10,030 nucleotides of DNA from Euperipatoides rowelli (Eukaryota > Onychophora > Udeonychophora > Euonychophora > Peripatopsidae): assembly GCA_003024985.2 (NCBI GenBank), contig PXIH01S0058075.1; one strand, written 5' to 3'. This document shows, piece by piece, positions 7,935 to 10,030 of this stretch. The notes under the pieces are model-generated. The model ran no database searches. It had not been told where the DNA came from and saw only the letters and a list, made by a program, of their open reading frames with translations. The position numbers and the translations under genes are program-made. How positions within the stretch are numbered: the stretch's first letter is position 1; the number at the start of each line of letters is the position of its first letter.

Positions 7935-8117
7935 ACTAAAATAGAGCCTAAAGATAAAACAAAGATGATTTCAAAACTTGTCTGCAATATTTAATTTTAA
8001 ATGCATAATGTATTCTAAATTAAAAAAAAATAATAATAATAATGTAGTTTTCAAACAAATAATCGTAATAATTATTATTTAACGATATTTGCCATTGTTT
8101 TGTGAATATACAATAAA
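7935..8117 (+). repeat. Repeat family 1, copy B
   Basis: The block CTGCAATATTTAATTTTAAA (7981-8000) is followed by a core at 8042-8117 with GTTTTCAAACAAATAATCGT, ATTATTATTTAACGATATTT and GCCATTGTTTTGTGAATATA. It aligns almost base for base with 6549-6621 of copy A. A (TAA)n run at 8031-8043 separates the two blocks. Confidence 0.75.
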
Positions 8118-8396
8118 CCCCACTAACATGCTCTTTGTCAACTCAAATTCATTATAATAGGGTTACATTTTAGTGATAAAATATTTTGTTTTTGTAATTT
8201 TAACTTAATTATCACTACATTCTGTACCAGGGGTGTATCCTCTGCTAAACATGAATTTCCTAAGAACACATTTTCATTGTTAACTGATAGTTACCTCTGA
8301 TGTATTTGTGAAATTAAGCAAGGGGAAGGGGGGCTCAAATCTTTGTTGTAATATTACTTTTATTATAAATTTGATAAATTAAAAAAAAATTGAGAT
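8118..8396. other. Unassigned sequence between repeat copies
   Basis: No gene is seen. A G-rich patch (AGGGGAAGGGGGG at about 8321-8333) stands out from the AT-rich background. Parts such as the ACCAGGGGTGTATCCTCTGC stretch (8227-8246) loosely resemble the 8595-8625 region, suggesting the repeat unit may extend beyond its recognised core. Confidence 0.35.
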
Positions 8397-8590
8397 TTAT
8401 AGTTTTCAAACTATAAGCATAAAATAATTCTTAATATTTATTGCTGTTTACAATTGTTTTGAGAATATATCTGGGAAAAGAGTTAATATTAAAATAAAAT
8501 AAATGGAATAAGTTCTAATCTTACCTGCAATATTCAGTTTTAAAAGCATTGGTGAAAAAAAAAAGAGTAAATGTCAAACAAATTCCATGA
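8397..8590 (+). repeat. Repeat family 1, copy C (plus start of a further unit)
   Basis: The core at 8397-8470 has ATAGTTTTCAAAC and TTTACAATTGTTTTGAGA. It is followed by AATCTTACCTGCAATATTCA (8517-8536) and, at about 8571, a new core start AATGTCAAACAAATTCC. The implied tandem period is near 170 bp. It is more diverged than A and B. Confidence 0.65.
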
Positions 8591-8739
8591 AATGTCTACC
8601 AAGTGTGGGGGGTCTATCTCCTACTGAATGTTTGGGTATTGCACCATGGCTGTATAACGGTGTTATCACCAAACTTTATATTTTTTTTTTCCTTGTGGAA
8701 TTTTTTTTTTAGTAATTTTCTTTGAAAATAAATAATTAA

Positions 8740-9100
8740 AAAACATTTAATTCGACCTTTAATATAAACATAGACTACATAAGAGGAAAANGCTAGACTG
8801 CTTTGAACTTTGTATCACGGTAACCATTTACTGAACGTGTATTAAGTCAATCAAATAAAGCAAAAATAAATTTATCCATGACTATTGTGGTTTCTACAGT
8901 TTTGCTCATCAAAAAAACGTTTAAGATCCCTAAATTCTGATAATTTTAATTCAATAAACATTTTGAAATTTGGAGCTAGTAATAAAGAACCCTGCTTTGG
9001 AGGTGACTTGCATTTAATGTTATTTAACAATATACAGTACCGGTATGCATAATTTTAACAGTTTAGCCTTTAAAAATTTTTTCCCTACATTGAAAATAAC
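8740..9100 (+). repeat. Repeat family 2, copy D
   Basis: This block shares ordered words with 9395-9715: TAGACTACATAAGAG (8771), TTTACTGAACGTGTATTAAG (8827), TTTTGCTCATCAAAAAAACG (8901), AATTCAATAAACATTTTGAA (8948), TTTGGAGCTAGTAATAAAGA (8969) and TTAGCC followed by CCCTACATTGA (about 9063-9092). The order and orientation are the same in both, so they are direct copies of one repeat. There is no coding potential. Confidence 0.85.
8791..8791. other. Ambiguous base (N)
   Basis: This is the only undetermined base in the window. It lies in repeat copy D where copy E reads through normally, consistent with an unresolved call in repetitive sequence. Confidence 0.95.
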
Positions 9101-9164
9101 TAATAAAAAATAAATACATAAAAGTATATCATTTGACATTTAAATAAGCCATAGGATGGGGTTC

Positions 9165-9253
9165 TGAAATTCGGAGATTTTGTGGGGATGATTTCCGAAC
9201 CAAACTCGGTTCAAGGCAAAGGCAATTTCCTGAATGATATCAGGGAATTTTCA
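9165..9253. repeat. Cluster of short inverted repeats
   Basis: Three potential stems lie in series: TTCGGA (9170-9175) with TCCGAA (9194-9199); GAACC (9197-9201) with GGTTC (9208-9212); and AATTTCCTGA (9224-9233) with TCAGGGAATT (9240-9249, one mismatch or bulge). The patch is richer in G+C than its surroundings. It may be a residue of a foldback element or spacer between repeat copies D and E; function is unknown. Confidence 0.5.
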
Positions 9254-9394
9254 TTATATTAAATTAATATACTGTGTTTCCTGCCTTTTTTTTTTAATAG
9301 TTAAAAAAAACAAAAACTAGATAAATCAGAAATTTATTTCCATTAAATAGTATTTTTATAACTTTTGAATCTAGTCTAATGTGTCCTATATTTT

Positions 9395-9715
9395 AAAAAC
9401 TAAAAAAATAAATAAAAAATACATTGAAAACACGTAGACTACATAAGAGAAAAATGTTACGCTGGTTTGTATTACGGTATCCATTTAATGTGTATTAATT
9501 TTAAGCAATTAAGTAAAACAAAAATTGTGTGGCTTCTAATAGTTTTACTCATCAAAGAAATGTATAAAATCTAATTCAATAAAAATTTTGAATTTTGGAG
9601 CTAGTATGGTAATAAAGAAGTTTATAGGTAAGACAGAGCAATTATTTAATGTTTTTAATTAACAATTTTTAATAGCTTAGCCTGAATTTATTTCCCCTAC
9701 ATTGATTATTTGTTT
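9395..9715 (+). repeat. Repeat family 2, copy E
   Basis: The partner of 8740-9100 begins with TAGACTACATAAGAG at 9435 and continues with AATGTGTATTAATTTTAAGC, TTTTACTCATCAAAGAAATG, AATTCAATAAAAATTTTGAA, TTTGGAGCTAGTATGGTAAT and TTAGCC then CCCTACATTGA near 9677-9704. The offset from copy D shrinks from about 664 to about 614 bases across the repeat, so copy E is shorter by small deletions. Confidence 0.85.
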
Positions 9716-9719
9716 AAAC

Positions 9720-10030
9720 AATGAATATTATTATTGACTGTCTGTATTTTCATCATTCTGTTAGAATTACTGCAAGTTTTATATGTTAAGTGATTAAAAA
9801 AAAAATTGACTAACAATAAGTAGCCTATTAATGTACAGTATTCAAACGAATAAGGAATAAAATGAAATTCAGTTATAAAAATTATTGAATGACATTTTAG
9901 CAGCAGGAGCTATCTCAGTTAAAATCCTTTGATGTTTATCTATATCACCTCCCCCTTTTTGATTTGCACTTTCCAGAACTACCCCCTCCCATAGGATGTA
10001 TTTACTATAATACTGTATATTAATAAATTA
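9720..10030. other. Unassigned sequence at the window end
   Basis: No gene is seen. Two C-rich patches (CACCTCCCCC near 9947 and ACCCCCTCCC near 9981) interrupt otherwise AT-rich sequence. Nothing indicates where the host DNA or another element continues beyond the window. Confidence 0.4.

Noticed and set aside
7788-7994. Plus-strand open frame of 68 codons
   Set aside because: Dominated by T-runs and runs into repeat copy B; no motif.
1-10030. A novel multi-gene defence or metabolic system
   Set aside because: No intact protein-coding gene or operon is present; all coding similarity is to decayed transposable elements.

Overview
The window reads as AT-rich (about 70% by eye), transposon-laden non-coding DNA from an animal genome. 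There is no bacterial-style gene density, no operon, no ribosome binding site and no long intact ORF. What coding similarity exists comes from decayed eukaryotic transposable elements: a non-LTR retrotransposon, a piggyBac-type DNA transposon and hAT-like termini. These are interspersed with diverged repeats, microsatellites and homopolymer runs. A marine or other invertebrate is plausible from the element mix and recurrent short words such as TACAGTA, TAGGCCTA and TACCGGTA, but the species cannot be fixed from this sequence. The window could be intergenic or lie inside a large intron. No host gene, tRNA or rRNA was found.

Layout. 1-470: unassigned. 480-1545 (+): broken RTE-like LINE reverse-transcriptase fragment covering the linker before the RT and RT fingers/palm up to motif B, with its 3' part missing. 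1546-2370: unassigned. 2371-2790: GC-richer island opening with a hAT-like terminus. 2800-4070: AT-rich, empty apart from an E-box palindrome and an imperfect hairpin. 4075-5775 (-): near full-length piggyBac-family transposase pseudogene, recognised by translating the minus strand across frameshifts. A (TC)n microsatellite has replaced the block that carries the first catalytic aspartate. 5776-6380: unassigned.

6383-8590: three or more diverged copies of a roughly 170-205 bp repeat. Between two of these copies sits a well-preserved 456-bp hAT-like MITE (7023-7478) with terminal inverted repeats, a perfect target-site duplication and an interior made of twelve same-orientation ACATATTT words. 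8740-9715: a second, different repeat occurs twice as direct copies about 0.6 kb apart. 9165-9253 holds a small cluster of potential hairpins. 9720-10030: unassigned.

The pieces do not work together as one system. They are separate insertions of different age. The MITE is the youngest-looking, since its TSD is perfect and its TIRs differ at one position. The piggyBac and LINE copies are old, with many stops and frameshifts. The most informative items are the unlisted minus-strand piggyBac fossil and the MITE with its directional motif array.
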